Below are positions 29,511 through 38,678 of a stretch of DNA of 64,000 bases, piece by piece. The notes below the pieces were generated by a model. It saw nothing but the letters and a program-made list of their open reading frames with translations, had not been told where the DNA came from and searched no databases. Source of the stretch: Corynebacterium sp. 21KM1197 (GTDB lineage Bacteria; Actinomycetota; Actinomycetes; Mycobacteriales; Mycobacteriaceae); the NCBI RefSeq assembly GCF_033783015.1, contig NZ_CP123907.1, forward strand, positions 2,322,361 through 2,386,360, in the 5' to 3' direction. Positions within the stretch are counted from its first letter, which is position 1; every line of letters starts with the position of its first letter. The position numbers and the translations under genes were made by a program.

Positions 29511-30401
29511 TTACTTGCGGGCGTCGCGCTCAGCTTGCTCAGCCTCGGTCACATCGCCAGCAGTCTCGATGCGCTCCTTCTTCAGCTCCTCGGACACGCG
29601 CTGAGTCTCGGTGACCTGCTCCTTCTCCAGGGCCACCTTCTCCTTGGCCACGGTGTCCTTGGACACGTTCACGCGCTCCTCGTGCAGCACCACGGAGGCC
29701 TCGCCCTCGGTCAGCGGCTGGCCGTCCACCTGCTCGTCGCCGGTGATCGGGGTGCGCACCACGCGCACCTCCTCGCGGCTCACGGGCACGTCCACCGTCT
29801 CGGTCTCGGTGACCACGAACTTGCGCAGGCGGGCCTCGCCGGTCTGCACGTTCTCCTTGGAGACGTTCAGCTCCTCCTCGGAGCGCACCAGGGAGTTATC
29901 GCCAGCGACGTCCGCCTTGGGGGCCGTGGGAGCCTTCTTCTCGGCGGTCTGGTCGGCGGCGACCTCGGTGGTGCCAGCCGTGGTACCGGCGGTAGTACCG
30001 GCGAAGCCAGCGGCCTCCTCGCGGGCGGCAGTGCGACCCTGCTCCTGGCGCTCCTGGGCACCGGACTCATAGATGTCCTGGTAGTCCGCAGCGTTCACGC
30101 CGTAGTGCTCGTTCAGGCGGTTCTGATCCGTGGTGGTCAGAGCGGTATCCGAACCAAAGTCCGGGGCGTCCTTGATGAGGTCCTTGGCAAAGGCCAGGCG
30201 GAGTTCCTCACCATCAAACTGAGCGCCGCGCAGCGGCACCAGGGAGGAATTCAGGCCGAAGAGACCGTGGCTGACCTCCACAAAGGTGGGCTTCCCGGTG
30301 TTATCGTCCAGGAAAACCTCCTTAATGCCGCCCAGCTTATCGCCGGTGTTATCGTAGGCGGTAGCGTCAAACAGATCCGCGATGTTCTTCTTCGTGCTCA
30401 T
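29511..30401 (-). CDS. PRC-barrel and DUF2382 (YsnF/AvaK) stress-type protein
   Basis: The 296-residue protein has an N-terminal PRC-barrel (residues 1-80; DLFDATAYDNTGDKLGGIKE), a low-complexity Ala/Gly/Glu linker (about 115-165) and a C-terminal DUF2382 domain with the repeated ETVDVPVSREEVRVVR type strands. Homologues are general-stress proteins of unknown mechanism. ATG 30401 has GAAAGGAT upstream. It is monocistronic, with a strong terminator. Confidence 0.87.
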   Translation of the reverse strand: MSTKKNIADLFDATAYDNTGDKLGGIKEVFLDDNTGKPTFVEVSHGLFGLNSSLVPLRGAQFDGEELRLAFAKDLIKDAPDFGSDTALTTTDQNRLNEHYGVNAADYQDIYESGAQERQEQGRTAAREEAAGFAGTTAGTTAGTTEVAADQTAEKKAPTAPKADVAGDNSLVRSEEELNVSKENVQTGEARLRKFVVTETETVDVPVSREEVRVVRTPITGDEQVDGQPLTEGEASVVLHEERVNVSKDTVAKEKVALEKEQVTETQRVSEELKKERIETAGDVTEAEQAERDARK

Positions 30402-30867
30402 GACAAAATCCTTTCTGTAAATAAAATCTTGCGGTTGAAAAACCTGCTTTGCCCAAGCAAATCCTTGGCGGAAAACCTCGCCGGTTATTCATTAACCGCT
30501 CGGCTGCTCGAACACTATCGACGCTATCAACGCCTCCCGAACCTCGCCAGGGAAATCCGGGCGGGTCACAAAAAGATCAAGGGCGTTTCCCACGCTCCTT
30601 AAAGCGTAATCCCGCGACCGCGCACGGCACTGAACAGGGGAAAGACGTGATGGCTCAAAAATGAGCGGGCGCGGCGCTGGGATGCTTTTCCCACCGTCAC
30701 CACAGGAGAAAGTAACCAAATTGTTACCGGAATCGTGGCCGTCGCGCGCCGTCCGCAGTTCCAGACATGTCGTTTTTAGACCGTCCAGCACCCCACACCC
30801 AAGGGCCGGTCGCGCCCCTTGCCCCTCGGCCCCGAGCCCTACAAGTCCCTACAAATCCCTACGGGAC
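30402..30867. other. 466-bp intergenic region, no gene seen
   Basis: It contains the DUF2382 ribosome-binding site and an AT-rich promoter-like stretch, plus a small hairpin TTTGC-CCAA-GCAAA near 30450. The open frames here lack family features and plausible starts. Nothing else is supported. Confidence 0.5.
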
Positions 30868-31458
30868 CTATAAGCCACAGCGGGTCAGATGCTCCCCATA
30901 CGAGGCGATGTCCTCCTCGATGGCCGGGTTCTTGTAGATGTCAAAGACGTTGAAACTGGGCAAAACGGTGTATCCACAGAAAAGATAGTTCGCGGAGATA
31001 TTCACCAGCGCGTCATCGACGCTCTTGCCCCGGAATACCGGATTATCCGCGTTATCAAAGGCATCGCGTGGCGCGTTCCAGGTGGCAGAAATCATAAATT
31101 TCTTCCCCGCCATGTTCCCGCCCGAGCCATAGGGGATCGAAAGATCGCTCCGGGTGCGGCCATCACCACTGAGCAGGCTCTTATTTGCCAATGCCACGTT
31201 AAACACCTCATCGGTGTACTTCTTCCACGTCCACGGGGCGGAGAACCAATTGATCGGCGTTTGCAGAATCACCACATCCGCCTCCAGGTGCTTCCTTTCC
31301 TCCTCCTGAGCATCGTAACCGGCGTCGATGATGGTTTCCGTGACCTCATGGCCCTTGGCCGTAAAATATCCCTTGGCCTCTTCCATCACGGCCCGGTTCA
31401 GGGTGCCCTCGGACCACCCCGGATAATTAAGGTGTGCGTTGATCATCAACACATTCAT
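30868..31458 (-). CDS. mdaB: NAD(P)H quinone oxidoreductase, MdaB/flavodoxin-like fold
   Basis: The 196-residue protein begins MNVLMINAHLNYPGWSEGTL and has the flavodoxin-like flavin-binding pattern of MdaB/NQO enzymes, including ADVVILQTPINWFSAPWTWKKYTDEVF and YGSGGNMAGKKFMISATWNAP. These two-electron quinone reductases limit oxidative damage. Length equals the E. coli MdaB type. The ATG at 31458 is preceded by GGGAGACGG. It lies about 110 bp downstream of the DhaKL-like gene stop on the same strand. Confidence 0.88.
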   Translation of the reverse strand: MNVLMINAHLNYPGWSEGTLNRAVMEEAKGYFTAKGHEVTETIIDAGYDAQEEERKHLEADVVILQTPINWFSAPWTWKKYTDEVFNVALANKSLLSGDGRTRSDLSIPYGSGGNMAGKKFMISATWNAPRDAFDNADNPVFRGKSVDDALVNISANYLFCGYTVLPSFNVFDIYKNPAIEEDIASYGEHLTRCGL

Positions 31459-31567
31459 GCGTGCCGTCTCCCTCGAATCCCTTGAAAAATAAACAAACGC
31501 CACCTTAATCCACTGCGATCCACGGCGGCGCTCCACGCCCCCGCTCACACGGTCTCCGCGAGCCTTC

Positions 31568-33052
31568 TTAATTCCCGCCAAAAAGCCAGGTCGCCAGCAG
31601 CGCACCCGGATCCATGACCCCGCACGAGGCCTCACCCACGTAGGCCGCGCGCCCCTTCCTTGCCACGATCTCCCGCGTGGATTCCGCCCCCGCCAGGGCT
31701 GCCCGGTACGCCTCCCCCAGTGCCTCATCGAGGTTCGCCCCGATCTCTGCCTGCCGCCCGGCCTCCTCGGCGGCGGGAAGGAGGGCGTCGAGAAGCGTGC
31801 CGTCACCGCGCTGCGCGCCGCCGAGTTCCGCGATGGCCTCGCACCCGCGCCGCAATCCGAGCGCCAGGCCCCGCGCGGACCCATCGCTGGCGGCCGCGAG
31901 TTCCCGGAACAGGGTGCCCAGCACCGCACCGGAGGTGCCGCCGGAGCGAATGAGAAAGCGCCGCGAGAGGCCACCGAGCACCGCCGCGTCCTCGCCGCGC
32001 AGGGGGAGGGGGAGGTCGCCCAGGGCGGCGTCCATGTTGGTGCCAAAGTCTCCGTCACCCGCCAGGCGATCGAGGTCGGTGAGTACCCCGGTGCCCTCCT
32101 GCACGCGGCGCACGAAGTCGCTGAGCCAGGCGTTGTCCGGGCCGTCGGTGGACAGGGCGTCCTCGGCGCGCAGCACGGCGGGGGAGTAGCGGTCCCCGCT
32201 CCCGAGGGATCTGGGCCAAGCGGGGGCGGTGGTAGGGGCGTCGATAAGGTCTACTATCTCCTCCGTGGTGCGAGCGAGGGTGAGCGAGGCCCCAGCCATG
32301 TTCAAGGCGGTGACGTAATTGCCCACCAGGCTGCGTCGAATGGTGATTCCGTGCCGCTCCAACCATGCGGCCGCCTGCCCGAAAAGCAGGTGTAGTTCCA
32401 GCGATGAGGTGCCGCCCAGGCCATTGACCAGGAAGATCACCTCCTCGCCGCGCTCCAATCCCAGCGAGCACACAATCTCACCCAGCAGCCGATCCACCAC
32501 CTCCGCAGCGGGAGAAATAGCCTCACGGGAAGTACCGCGCTCGCCGTGAATACCCACGCCCACCTCCATCTGCCCGGAACCAAGATCAAAGGTCTTATTA
32601 CCGCTGGTGGGCAGGTGGCCAGGAGCAAGCGCCACCGCCATGCTGCGGGAGTGATCCGCCACCCACTGCGCGATCTCCACCACCCGGTCGAGGCTATCCC
32701 CACGTTGGGCGGCGGCACCGGCCACCTTTTCCACCAAGATCGTCGCGGCGGTACCACGCCGCCCCGGCCCCTCATCCCCCGCACTCTCCGTGGCCACGTC
32801 CTCGGCCACCCGCACCTCACGGGTGCTCACCCCCTCGGCGGCAAGCGCTTGGCGAGCCACCCGGAAGTTCATCACGTCCCCGGTGTAATTCTTCACCACG
32901 TGCACCACCCCCGCACCGCGATCCGCCCAGCGCGTGGCCTCGGTGATCTGCACCGCATTGGGCGAGGTGAAGATCAGGCCGGGGCACACCGCGCTCAACA
33001 TTCCCTCGGGCAGGAAGTCGGCGGGGGAGTTGCGGAAGGAGGGGTTGTTCAT
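31568..33052 (-). CDS. dihydroxyacetone kinase DhaK-DhaL fusion with a short N-terminus
   Basis: Residues 1-270 match DhaK, including TSPNAVQITEATRWADRGAG, VVKNYTGDVMNF, ILVEKVAGAAA and GVGIHGERG, whose His is the covalent substrate ligand. Residues 300-494 match DhaL, with the ADP-site DLDRLAGDGDFGTNM and FLIRSGGTSGAVLGTLF. Family fusions are about 570 residues; this one has 494 and begins at the segment equal to about residue 60 of DhaK, so the GGGSGHEP substrate loop is absent. ATG 33052 is the first reasonable start, and upstream sequence in that frame is only the antisense of sdpI. Activity is therefore doubtful; it may be a decaying or repurposed kinase. Confidence 0.8.
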   Translation of the reverse strand: MNNPSFRNSPADFLPEGMLSAVCPGLIFTSPNAVQITEATRWADRGAGVVHVVKNYTGDVMNFRVARQALAAEGVSTREVRVAEDVATESAGDEGPGRRGTAATILVEKVAGAAAQRGDSLDRVVEIAQWVADHSRSMAVALAPGHLPTSGNKTFDLGSGQMEVGVGIHGERGTSREAISPAAEVVDRLLGEIVCSLGLERGEEVIFLVNGLGGTSSLELHLLFGQAAAWLERHGITIRRSLVGNYVTALNMAGASLTLARTTEEIVDLIDAPTTAPAWPRSLGSGDRYSPAVLRAEDALSTDGPDNAWLSDFVRRVQEGTGVLTDLDRLAGDGDFGTNMDAALGDLPLPLRGEDAAVLGGLSRRFLIRSGGTSGAVLGTLFRELAAASDGSARGLALGLRRGCEAIAELGGAQRGDGTLLDALLPAAEEAGRQAEIGANLDEALGEAYRAALAGAESTREIVARKGRAAYVGEASCGVMDPGALLATWLFGGN

Positions 33053-33128
33053 GCCGCCCAGGGTAGTGCGGTGATTGGTTGGGCGGCAGGGGGCGGCGCG
33101 GTGAAAGGTAGGCGGGGCGAGGCCTACA

Positions 33129-33554
33129 ATGATCCTCATGATCTTCGGCGTGATCCTGCTTATCCTCGGCCTTATCCTCACCGTCATCGGCGGCCTCGCC
33201 TGGGCGGCCAAACTCCCCGGCAACGGGGTGGTGGGGATCCGCGTGCCGGAGGTGCGCAAGAGCCAGGAACTGTGGACGCTGGCGCACCGCATTGCCGGGC
33301 CCTTCTGGACGCTCGGCGGAATCTCCCTGCTCTTTGGCGCCTGCTTCGCCTTCATCGCCCAGGGCTGGCTGTGGGCGCTACCCATCTTCACCATTCTCAT
33401 CGCCCTCGCGGCCGTGGGGGCCGGGGCCGGGCAGGCGGCGCACGCCGTGGCGGCTATCGACGCCCGCCGCATGATCGAGGCGGAGAACGGCGGCCCCAAG
33501 CCAGCGGTAGACATGGAGGCGCTGCGCCGCGCGGCGCGAGCCTCAGATCGCTAA
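33129..33554 (+). CDS. SdpI-family membrane protein
   Basis: The 141-residue protein has three to four membrane helices and the SdpI-type motif GNGVVGIRVPEVRKSQELWTLAHRIAG. In Bacillus SdpI is an immunity and signalling protein against the SdpC toxin; most homologues, including this one, lack that context. Tandem starts ATG 33129 and ATG 33138 exist. It is divergent from the DhaKL-like gene and upstream of the trp promoter. Confidence 0.82.
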   Translation: MILMIFGVILLILGLILTVIGGLAWAAKLPGNGVVGIRVPEVRKSQELWTLAHRIAGPFWTLGGISLLFGACFAFIAQGWLWALPIFTILIALAAVGAGAGQAAHAVAAIDARRMIEAENGGPKPAVDMEALRRAARASDR

Positions 33555-33559
33555 TACCC

Positions 33560-33589
33560 TTGCTTATTACCCATGCCACTGACTAGGAT
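33560..33589 (+). promoter_or_regulatory. trp operon promoter
   Basis: TTGCTT (33560-33565), an 18-bp spacer and TAGGAT (33584-33589) form a good housekeeping promoter. The predicted transcription start, about 7 bp on, falls on the GTG of the leader peptide. Confidence 0.6.
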
Positions 33590-33595
33590 AGCGGT

Positions 33596-33646
33596 GTGAC
33601 GTTGAGCATTTCTCTTTCCCCTCAGTGGTGGTGGCGCGCTTCCTAG
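33596..33646 (+). CDS. trpL: trp operon leader peptide
   Basis: GTG at 33596 opens a 16-residue peptide, VTLSISLSPQWWWRAS, with three consecutive Trp codons. This is the classical arrangement for ribosome-mediated attenuation: a shortage of charged tRNA-Trp stalls the ribosome on the UGG run and prevents the terminator from forming. No ribosome-binding site precedes the GTG and the promoter predicts a transcript starting at or next to it, so it may be leaderless. A stem that can terminate follows at 33684. Confidence 0.88.
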   Translation: MTLSISLSPQWWWRAS

Positions 33647-33683
33647 CGGGCCGCCACATTCACGCATTATCTCAGGCTCGCGG

Positions 33684-33700
33684 GCTTCCCCAAGGGAAGC
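33684..33700 (+). terminator. trp attenuator hairpin
   Basis: GCTTCCC-CAA-GGGAAGC is a perfect stem 38 nt after the leader stop, followed by GGCGGGCCTT. Upstream GC-rich segments around 33646-33657 could pair alternatively. The T-run is short, so efficiency is unclear. Confidence 0.6.
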
Positions 33701-33770
33701 GGCGGGCCTTCCGTGTATCCGGGGTTCGCTTCACCGACAGCCGCAGAAAACAATCAAAGGATGAAGCCAT

Positions 33771-35423
33771 ATGACTAAAAGTGACCATACTCAACCCCAT
33801 ATCATCGAACGTAATGTGACGTATCACGAGGACGCCGCCGCGCTCTTCCGGGAACTCGGCGGCACCGATTCCACAGAACTTTACTCCGGGGCAGCGCTGC
33901 TGGAAAGCGCCGACATTTCCACTCGTTCCGGCATTAGTTCCCTCGCCGTCCTGGATACCTCCCTGCGGCTCACCTGCCAGGGCCAGAGCGTAGAGGTCAT
34001 TCCGCTCAGCCCCTCCGGGGAACACCTCGCCGCATTGCTCCGGGCCACGCTCACCGACTACGCCGCCGAGGAGGGTTTTCAGTTTCCCTCCTCAGCAGCC
34101 ACCGAGGAGGCCGAGCGCCTCACCGCGGTGAGCACCGTGGAGCCCCTGCGACGCCTCCAGTCCCTACCCGGCTTCCCTCCCGGACTTCCTCTGCTGGTGG
34201 GCGGTATGGCCTTTGATTACCTGGGCACCTTTGAGGAACTCCCCGAGGTGGCGGATTCCGCCAATACCTACCCCGATTATCAGTTCCACATGGCGGAGAT
34301 CATGCTGGACATCAATCACCGCGAGCAGAGCGCGGTGCTGCGCGCCGTCGCGGTAGGGGAGCACGAGGCCACCGTGCGACGGCGCGTGGACGATCTCGCG
34401 GAGAAAATCTCGATGTTTCACGTGAAACACGAGCCATCCGCCGGTGATTCCTCCGTTTCCGAGGCCCCCGGTGTCTCCGTCATTTCCGGCCCCTCTAGCA
34501 CCTCCGGCGGTTCCGATTCCACCGAACCGCAAGGCACCCTCCGCGTCACCGCCCAGACCTCCGACGCCGACTTCCGCACCCAGGTAGAAGAGATGAAGCG
34601 GCACATCGACTGCGGCGACATTTACCAGGTGGTACCCGCCCGCGCCTTCACCGCGCCCTGCCCGGATGCCTTTTCCGCATACCTGCACCTACGCGATACG
34701 AACCCCAGCCCCTACATGTTCTACCTGCGCGGCACCTCCACCGACGGGCGCCCCTACGAACTCTTTGGCGCCTCACCCGAGTCCAACCTCAAGTTCGAGG
34801 CCGCTTCCCGCACCCTACAGCTCTATCCCATCGCCGGAACCCGGCCGCGTGGCCTGCACCCGGACGGCTCGGTGAATCACGAGCTGGATATTCGTCAGGA
34901 ACTCGCCATGCGCACGGACGCCAAGGAACTCTCCGAGCACACCATGCTGGTGGACCTCGCCCGCAATGATCTCGCTCGCGTGGCCGAACCCGGCACTCGC
35001 CGCGTGGCCGATCTCCTCCAGGTGGATCGCTATTCCCGCGTCATGCACCTCGTCTCCCGGGTCACCGCCACCCTCGCCCCCGATCTCGATGCCCTGGACG
35101 CCTATCGCGCCTGCATGAATATGGGCACCCTCACCGGCGCGCCAAAACTGCGCGCCACGGAACTTCTGCGCGGCGCAGAAAAGCAACGGCGCGGCTCCTA
35201 CGGCGGGGCCGTGGGCTATCTGCGCGGGGGAGGGGACATGGATACCTGCATCGTGATCCGCTCCGCCTTTGTCCAAGACGGCATCGCCGTGGTGCAGGCC
35301 GGAGCCGGGGTGGTGCGGGATTCCGACCCCCAATCCGAGGCCGATGAAACCCTGCACAAGGCCTACGCCGTGCTGCACGCCCTGGCCCTGGCCGCCGATA
35401 AGAACCTGGAGGTAGTCCGATGA
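33771..35423 (+). CDS. trpE: anthranilate synthase component I
   Basis: TrpE turns chorismate into anthranilate using ammonia supplied by TrpG, the first committed step of tryptophan synthesis. The 550-residue protein has an N-terminal regulatory domain with a likely Trp-feedback segment (LLESADISTRSG) and a C-terminal chorismate-binding domain with GDIYQVVPARAF, LFGASPESNLKF, IAGTRPRG and GTLTGAPKLRATELL. A Ser/Thr/Pro-rich linker of about 40 residues after residue 213 contains a perfect parS site, read as MFHVKH. The ATG at 33771 follows AAAGGA. TrpG starts inside its stop codon. Confidence 0.97.
   Translation: MTKSDHTQPHIIERNVTYHEDAAALFRELGGTDSTELYSGAALLESADISTRSGISSLAVLDTSLRLTCQGQSVEVIPLSPSGEHLAALLRATLTDYAAEEGFQFPSSAATEEAERLTAVSTVEPLRRLQSLPGFPPGLPLLVGGMAFDYLGTFEELPEVADSANTYPDYQFHMAEIMLDINHREQSAVLRAVAVGEHEATVRRRVDDLAEKISMFHVKHEPSAGDSSVSEAPGVSVISGPSSTSGGSDSTEPQGTLRVTAQTSDADFRTQVEEMKRHIDCGDIYQVVPARAFTAPCPDAFSAYLHLRDTNPSPYMFYLRGTSTDGRPYELFGASPESNLKFEAASRTLQLYPIAGTRPRGLHPDGSVNHELDIRQELAMRTDAKELSEHTMLVDLARNDLARVAEPGTRRVADLLQVDRYSRVMHLVSRVTATLAPDLDALDAYRACMNMGTLTGAPKLRATELLRGAEKQRRGSYGGAVGYLRGGGDMDTCIVIRSAFVQDGIAVVQAGAGVVRDSDPQSEADETLHKAYAVLHALALAADKNLEVVR
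34414..34429. promoter_or_regulatory. parS: parS site (perfect) inside trpE
   Basis: TGTTTCACGTGAAACA, exact, in the variable linker between the two TrpE domains. Confidence 0.92.
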
Positions 35424-36064
35424 ACTCCGCTCACATCGTTCTCGTGGACAATCACGATTCCTTTGTGTACAACCTCGTCGATGCCCTGCGCACCAGCGGA
35501 CACCGCTGCACGGTATTCCGCAATACCGTGCCGGTGGCGGAGATCATGGCCGCCGAACCAGACCTACTCGTGCTCTCCCCGGGCCCCGGCCACCCCCGCC
35601 AGGCCGGAAACATGATGGATACCCTCGCGCTGGCCCTGGACCGCCAGATCCCGGTGCTGGGAATCTGCCTGGGATTCCAGGCGCTGCTGGAACACTTCGG
35701 CGGAAGCGTGGTGCCCTGCGGCCCCGTCCACGGCACCACGGACATCATGCGCCTCACCCCGGCCGCTGTTTCCTTGTTCCAGGGTCTGACTATCGACGCC
35801 GAGCCCGATCACCCCGAGGACCCCGGCCGCGCTGTGCCCGTGGCCCGGTATCACTCCCTGGGATGCACCACCGTTCCCACCGGCATGGAGGCCCTGGGGT
35901 GGTCCGATTCCCGGATAGGGGAGGTGGTCATGGCCGCCCGCTGCACCGAACACCCCGCCATCGGCCTGCAATTCCACCCGGAATCCGTGCTCAGCCCCAG
36001 CGGCCCCATTCTGCTCGATCGCCTCATCGCCCACCTCTTCACCCAACGAAAGGACGCCGCGTGA
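35420..36064 (+). CDS. trpG: anthranilate synthase component II (glutamine amidotransferase)
   Basis: TrpG releases ammonia from glutamine for TrpE. The 214-residue class I amidotransferase has the oxyanion segment VLSPGPGHP, the nucleophile in LGICLGFQAL and the His-Glu pair in GLQFHPESVLS. Its ATG overlaps the trpE stop (ATGA), coupling the subunits. The stop in turn overlaps the trpD GTG. A copy of TATCGACGCC lies at 35791. Confidence 0.96.
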   Translation: MNSAHIVLVDNHDSFVYNLVDALRTSGHRCTVFRNTVPVAEIMAAEPDLLVLSPGPGHPRQAGNMMDTLALALDRQIPVLGICLGFQALLEHFGGSVVPCGPVHGTTDIMRLTPAAVSLFQGLTIDAEPDHPEDPGRAVPVARYHSLGCTTVPTGMEALGWSDSRIGEVVMAARCTEHPAIGLQFHPESVLSPSGPILLDRLIAHLFTQRKDAA

Positions 36065-37089
36065 CCACTCCCGAAGCCCTCCGCCTCCTCATCGCCTACC
36101 TCGACGAGCCACAACCCACCCCGGAGCAGGCCCAAGAGGTATTCACCCCCCTGACGGTGGGGGATTACGATGACGTCCACATCGCCGCCTTACTCACCGC
36201 CATCCGCACCAGGGGGGAGACCCAGGCCGATCTGCTGGGCGCGGCCCGCGCCTTCCTCGCCGCCGGGCGACCCTTTCCCATCACCGGGGCCGGTATCACC
36301 GATACCGCCGGAACCGGGGGAGACGGCCTGAACACCATCAACATCACTACCGGCGCCTCCCTCATCGCGGCGGCGGGAGGAGTGCCCATGATTAAATGCG
36401 GCAACCGCTCGGTATCCTCGGCCTCCGGCTCCGCCGATGTGCTAGAGGCCATGAATATCCCCCTGGACCTTGACCCCGAGCGCGCCGTGCGACAATTCCA
36501 GGCCTCCCGCTTCACGTTCCTCTTCGCCCCGGCCTACCACCCGGCCATCGCCCACGTGCAGCCCGTGCGCCGAGCACTGAAGATTCCCACCATCTTCAAT
36601 ATCCTCGGTCCTGTTCTTTCCCCGGCCCGCCCGGAGTTTCAGATCATGGGAGTGGCCAATCCGCGCCTGGGCAGAATGCTCGCGGAGGTATTCCGCGACC
36701 TCGGCCGTACCCGAGCACTGGTGGTGCACGGTTCCGGGGCCGATGAGATCGCGGTATGGGGCCCCACCCAGGTATGGGAACTCACCCCCTCCGGAGAAAT
36801 CGAGGAGTACACCCTGACCCCGCAGGAGCTGGGCCTGAACACCCACGAACTCAGCTCCCTGGTGGGCGGGAACGCCCAGGAGAACGCCCGCCACCTCTAC
36901 GCCGCCTTTGACGGCACCGGCCCCACCGCGCACCGGGAGGCTCTGGCCGCCTCCGCCGGGGCGATGTTCTATGTGTCCGGGCACAGCCCCACGATCCGCG
37001 AGGGCGTGGAGCGCGCCCTGTCTACGATGGCGGACGGAACCGTAAACCAGTGGCTGCACACGCACGAGGAGGCAAACTATGGCGACTAA
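36061..37089 (+). CDS. trpD: anthranilate phosphoribosyltransferase
   Basis: TrpD transfers phosphoribose from PRPP to anthranilate. The 342-residue enzyme has DTAGTGGDGLNTINIT (the PRPP-binding GTGGD motif), KCGNRSVSSASGSADVLEA and NILGPVLSPA. The GTG at 36061 overlaps the trpG stop as GTGA, which fixes the start, and an AAAGGA site lies before it. The 3' end overlaps trpCF by 11 bp. Confidence 0.96.
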   Translation: MTTPEALRLLIAYLDEPQPTPEQAQEVFTPLTVGDYDDVHIAALLTAIRTRGETQADLLGAARAFLAAGRPFPITGAGITDTAGTGGDGLNTINITTGASLIAAAGGVPMIKCGNRSVSSASGSADVLEAMNIPLDLDPERAVRQFQASRFTFLFAPAYHPAIAHVQPVRRALKIPTIFNILGPVLSPARPEFQIMGVANPRLGRMLAEVFRDLGRTRALVVHGSGADEIAVWGPTQVWELTPSGEIEEYTLTPQELGLNTHELSSLVGGNAQENARHLYAAFDGTGPTAHREALAASAGAMFYVSGHSPTIREGVERALSTMADGTVNQWLHTHEEANYGD

Positions 37090-38674
37090 TCTTCCCACCG
37101 TTTTGGAGGGCATTGTCCAGGCTCGGCGCGGACACCTGGAGGAGATCCGCACCCGCATCGCCCACGTCGATCCGAGCACCCTACCGCGTTCCACCCGTTC
37201 CCTGTATCGCCACCTCGGCGGTGAGACTACAAGCGGTGTCTCGATAGGCGACGCGGCAACGGGCGCTGCACCGATGAACGTTGAGCGGGGGAGTAGGGCC
37301 CGCGCTCCTCGCTTCATCATGGAATGCAAGGCCGCATCCCCCTCTCTGGGCGTGATCCGCGAGCACTACGAGCCGGGTGCCATAGCAGCCATTTACTCCC
37401 GCTACGCCTCGGCCATCTCGGTACTATGCGAGCCGGAGCGCTTCGGTGGAGACTACGATCATCTGGCCACCGTGGCCGCCACCACGCATCTCCCGGTGCT
37501 CTGCAAGGACTTCATCATCGACCCCGTGCAGATTCACGCGGCACGGTACTTCGGGGCGGACGCCATCCTGCTCATGCTTTCCATCCTCGACGATGTGGAT
37601 TACACCAACCTCTCCGCCGAGGCTGCTCGGCTGAACATGGATGTGCTCACCGAGGTCATCGACGAGGAAGAGGTAGCCCGCGCGCAGCGCCTGGGTGCGC
37701 GGATCGTAGGCATCAATCACCGCAATCTCCATGACCTCTCCATCGACCTCTCTCGCTCCCAGCGCCTCGCCGCGCTGCTGCCTCACGACGTCGTGGTGGT
37801 CTCCGAGTCCGGTATCCGCGACCACGCCACCGTCTCCCGCCTCGGTGCGCACTCCCACGCCTTCCTGGTGGGATCACAACTCACCGGCCAATCGGACATC
37901 GACCGGGCTGCCCGCCGCCTGGTCTACGGGGAAAACAAAGTCTGCGGCCTCACTCGACCCTCGGCCGCACAGGCGGCCCGGGCGGCCGGGGCAGTGTATG
38001 GCGGCCTCATTTTCGAGGAGTCCTCGCCACGCAATGTTTCACGTGAAACAGCGCAGGCGATCATCGCCGCGGAACCCGGCCTGGATTATGTGGCCGTATC
38101 TCGGCGCACCTCCGGCTGGGCGGACCTCATCGAGGAGATTGGCGTCACCGCGATTCAGGTACACGCCCCCTACCAAGAATCCCCGGAGGGGGAGCGGGCC
38201 ATGCTCCAAGAGATTCGTGCCGACCTCGATGCCCACGGGCTCACGGAGGTGGCGATTTGGCGCGCCGTCTCCATGACTAATCCCGTGACTAATCCCATGA
38301 CGGACCGACTAACGGAACCCCTGACGGAATCCAACGCCATTCAGGCGACACAAAGAGCCCAGGACCTCGCCGCACTCATTGAGGACGGCCCCCTTGAACG
38401 CCTAGTGCTGGACTCCGGATCCGGGGGCACCGGAGAGGCCTTCGACTGGGCCCAGATACCCCACGAGGTTCTTTCCGTCTCCCTCCTCGCCGGGGGGATC
38501 GACCTCGATAACCTCTCTCAGGCGCTCAACGTGGGCTGCTTGGGCGTGGACCTCAATTCCGGCGTGGAATACGGGCCGGAATCTGGGGAGTGGGCCGGGC
38601 ACAAGGATGCCGCCGCCCTCCGTCACGCCTTCCAGATCATCCGCTCTCATAGCACTCCTCACGAAGGGAAATAG
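37079..38674 (+). CDS. trpC: bifunctional indole-3-glycerol-phosphate synthase / phosphoribosylanthranilate isomerase
   Basis: The 531-residue fusion carries a TrpC barrel (residues 1-280; [54 protein letters not shown]) and a TrpF barrel (285-531; [43 protein letters not shown]). It isomerises phosphoribosylanthranilate and closes the indole ring. The N-terminal extension around residue 40-75 is Ala/Gly-rich. A parS site (38035-38050) sits at an [11 protein letters not shown] loop in the TrpF part. Confidence 0.95.
   Translation: MATNLPTVLEGIVQARRGHLEEIRTRIAHVDPSTLPRSTRSLYRHLGGETTSGVSIGDAATGAAPMNVERGSRARAPRFIMECKAASPSLGVIREHYEPGAIAAIYSRYASAISVLCEPERFGGDYDHLATVAATTHLPVLCKDFIIDPVQIHAARYFGADAILLMLSILDDVDYTNLSAEAARLNMDVLTEVIDEEEVARAQRLGARIVGINHRNLHDLSIDLSRSQRLAALLPHDVVVVSESGIRDHATVSRLGAHSHAFLVGSQLTGQSDIDRAARRLVYGENKVCGLTRPSAAQAARAAGAVYGGLIFEESSPRNVSRETAQAIIAAEPGLDYVAVSRRTSGWADLIEEIGVTAIQVHAPYQESPEGERAMLQEIRADLDAHGLTEVAIWRAVSMTNPVTNPMTDRLTEPLTESNAIQATQRAQDLAALIEDGPLERLVLDSGSGGTGEAFDWAQIPHEVLSVSLLAGGIDLDNLSQALNVGCLGVDLNSGVEYGPESGEWAGHKDAAALRHAFQIIRSHSTPHEGK
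38035..38050. promoter_or_regulatory. parS: parS site (perfect) inside trpC
   Basis: TGTTTCACGTGAAACA, exact, encoding part of a surface loop of the TrpF domain. Confidence 0.92.
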
Positions 38675-38678
38675 ATTC

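Noticed and set aside
33053..33514. Upstream frame as the missing DhaK N-terminus
   Set aside because: The sequence is antisense to sdpI and shows no GGGSGHEP or other DhaK features.
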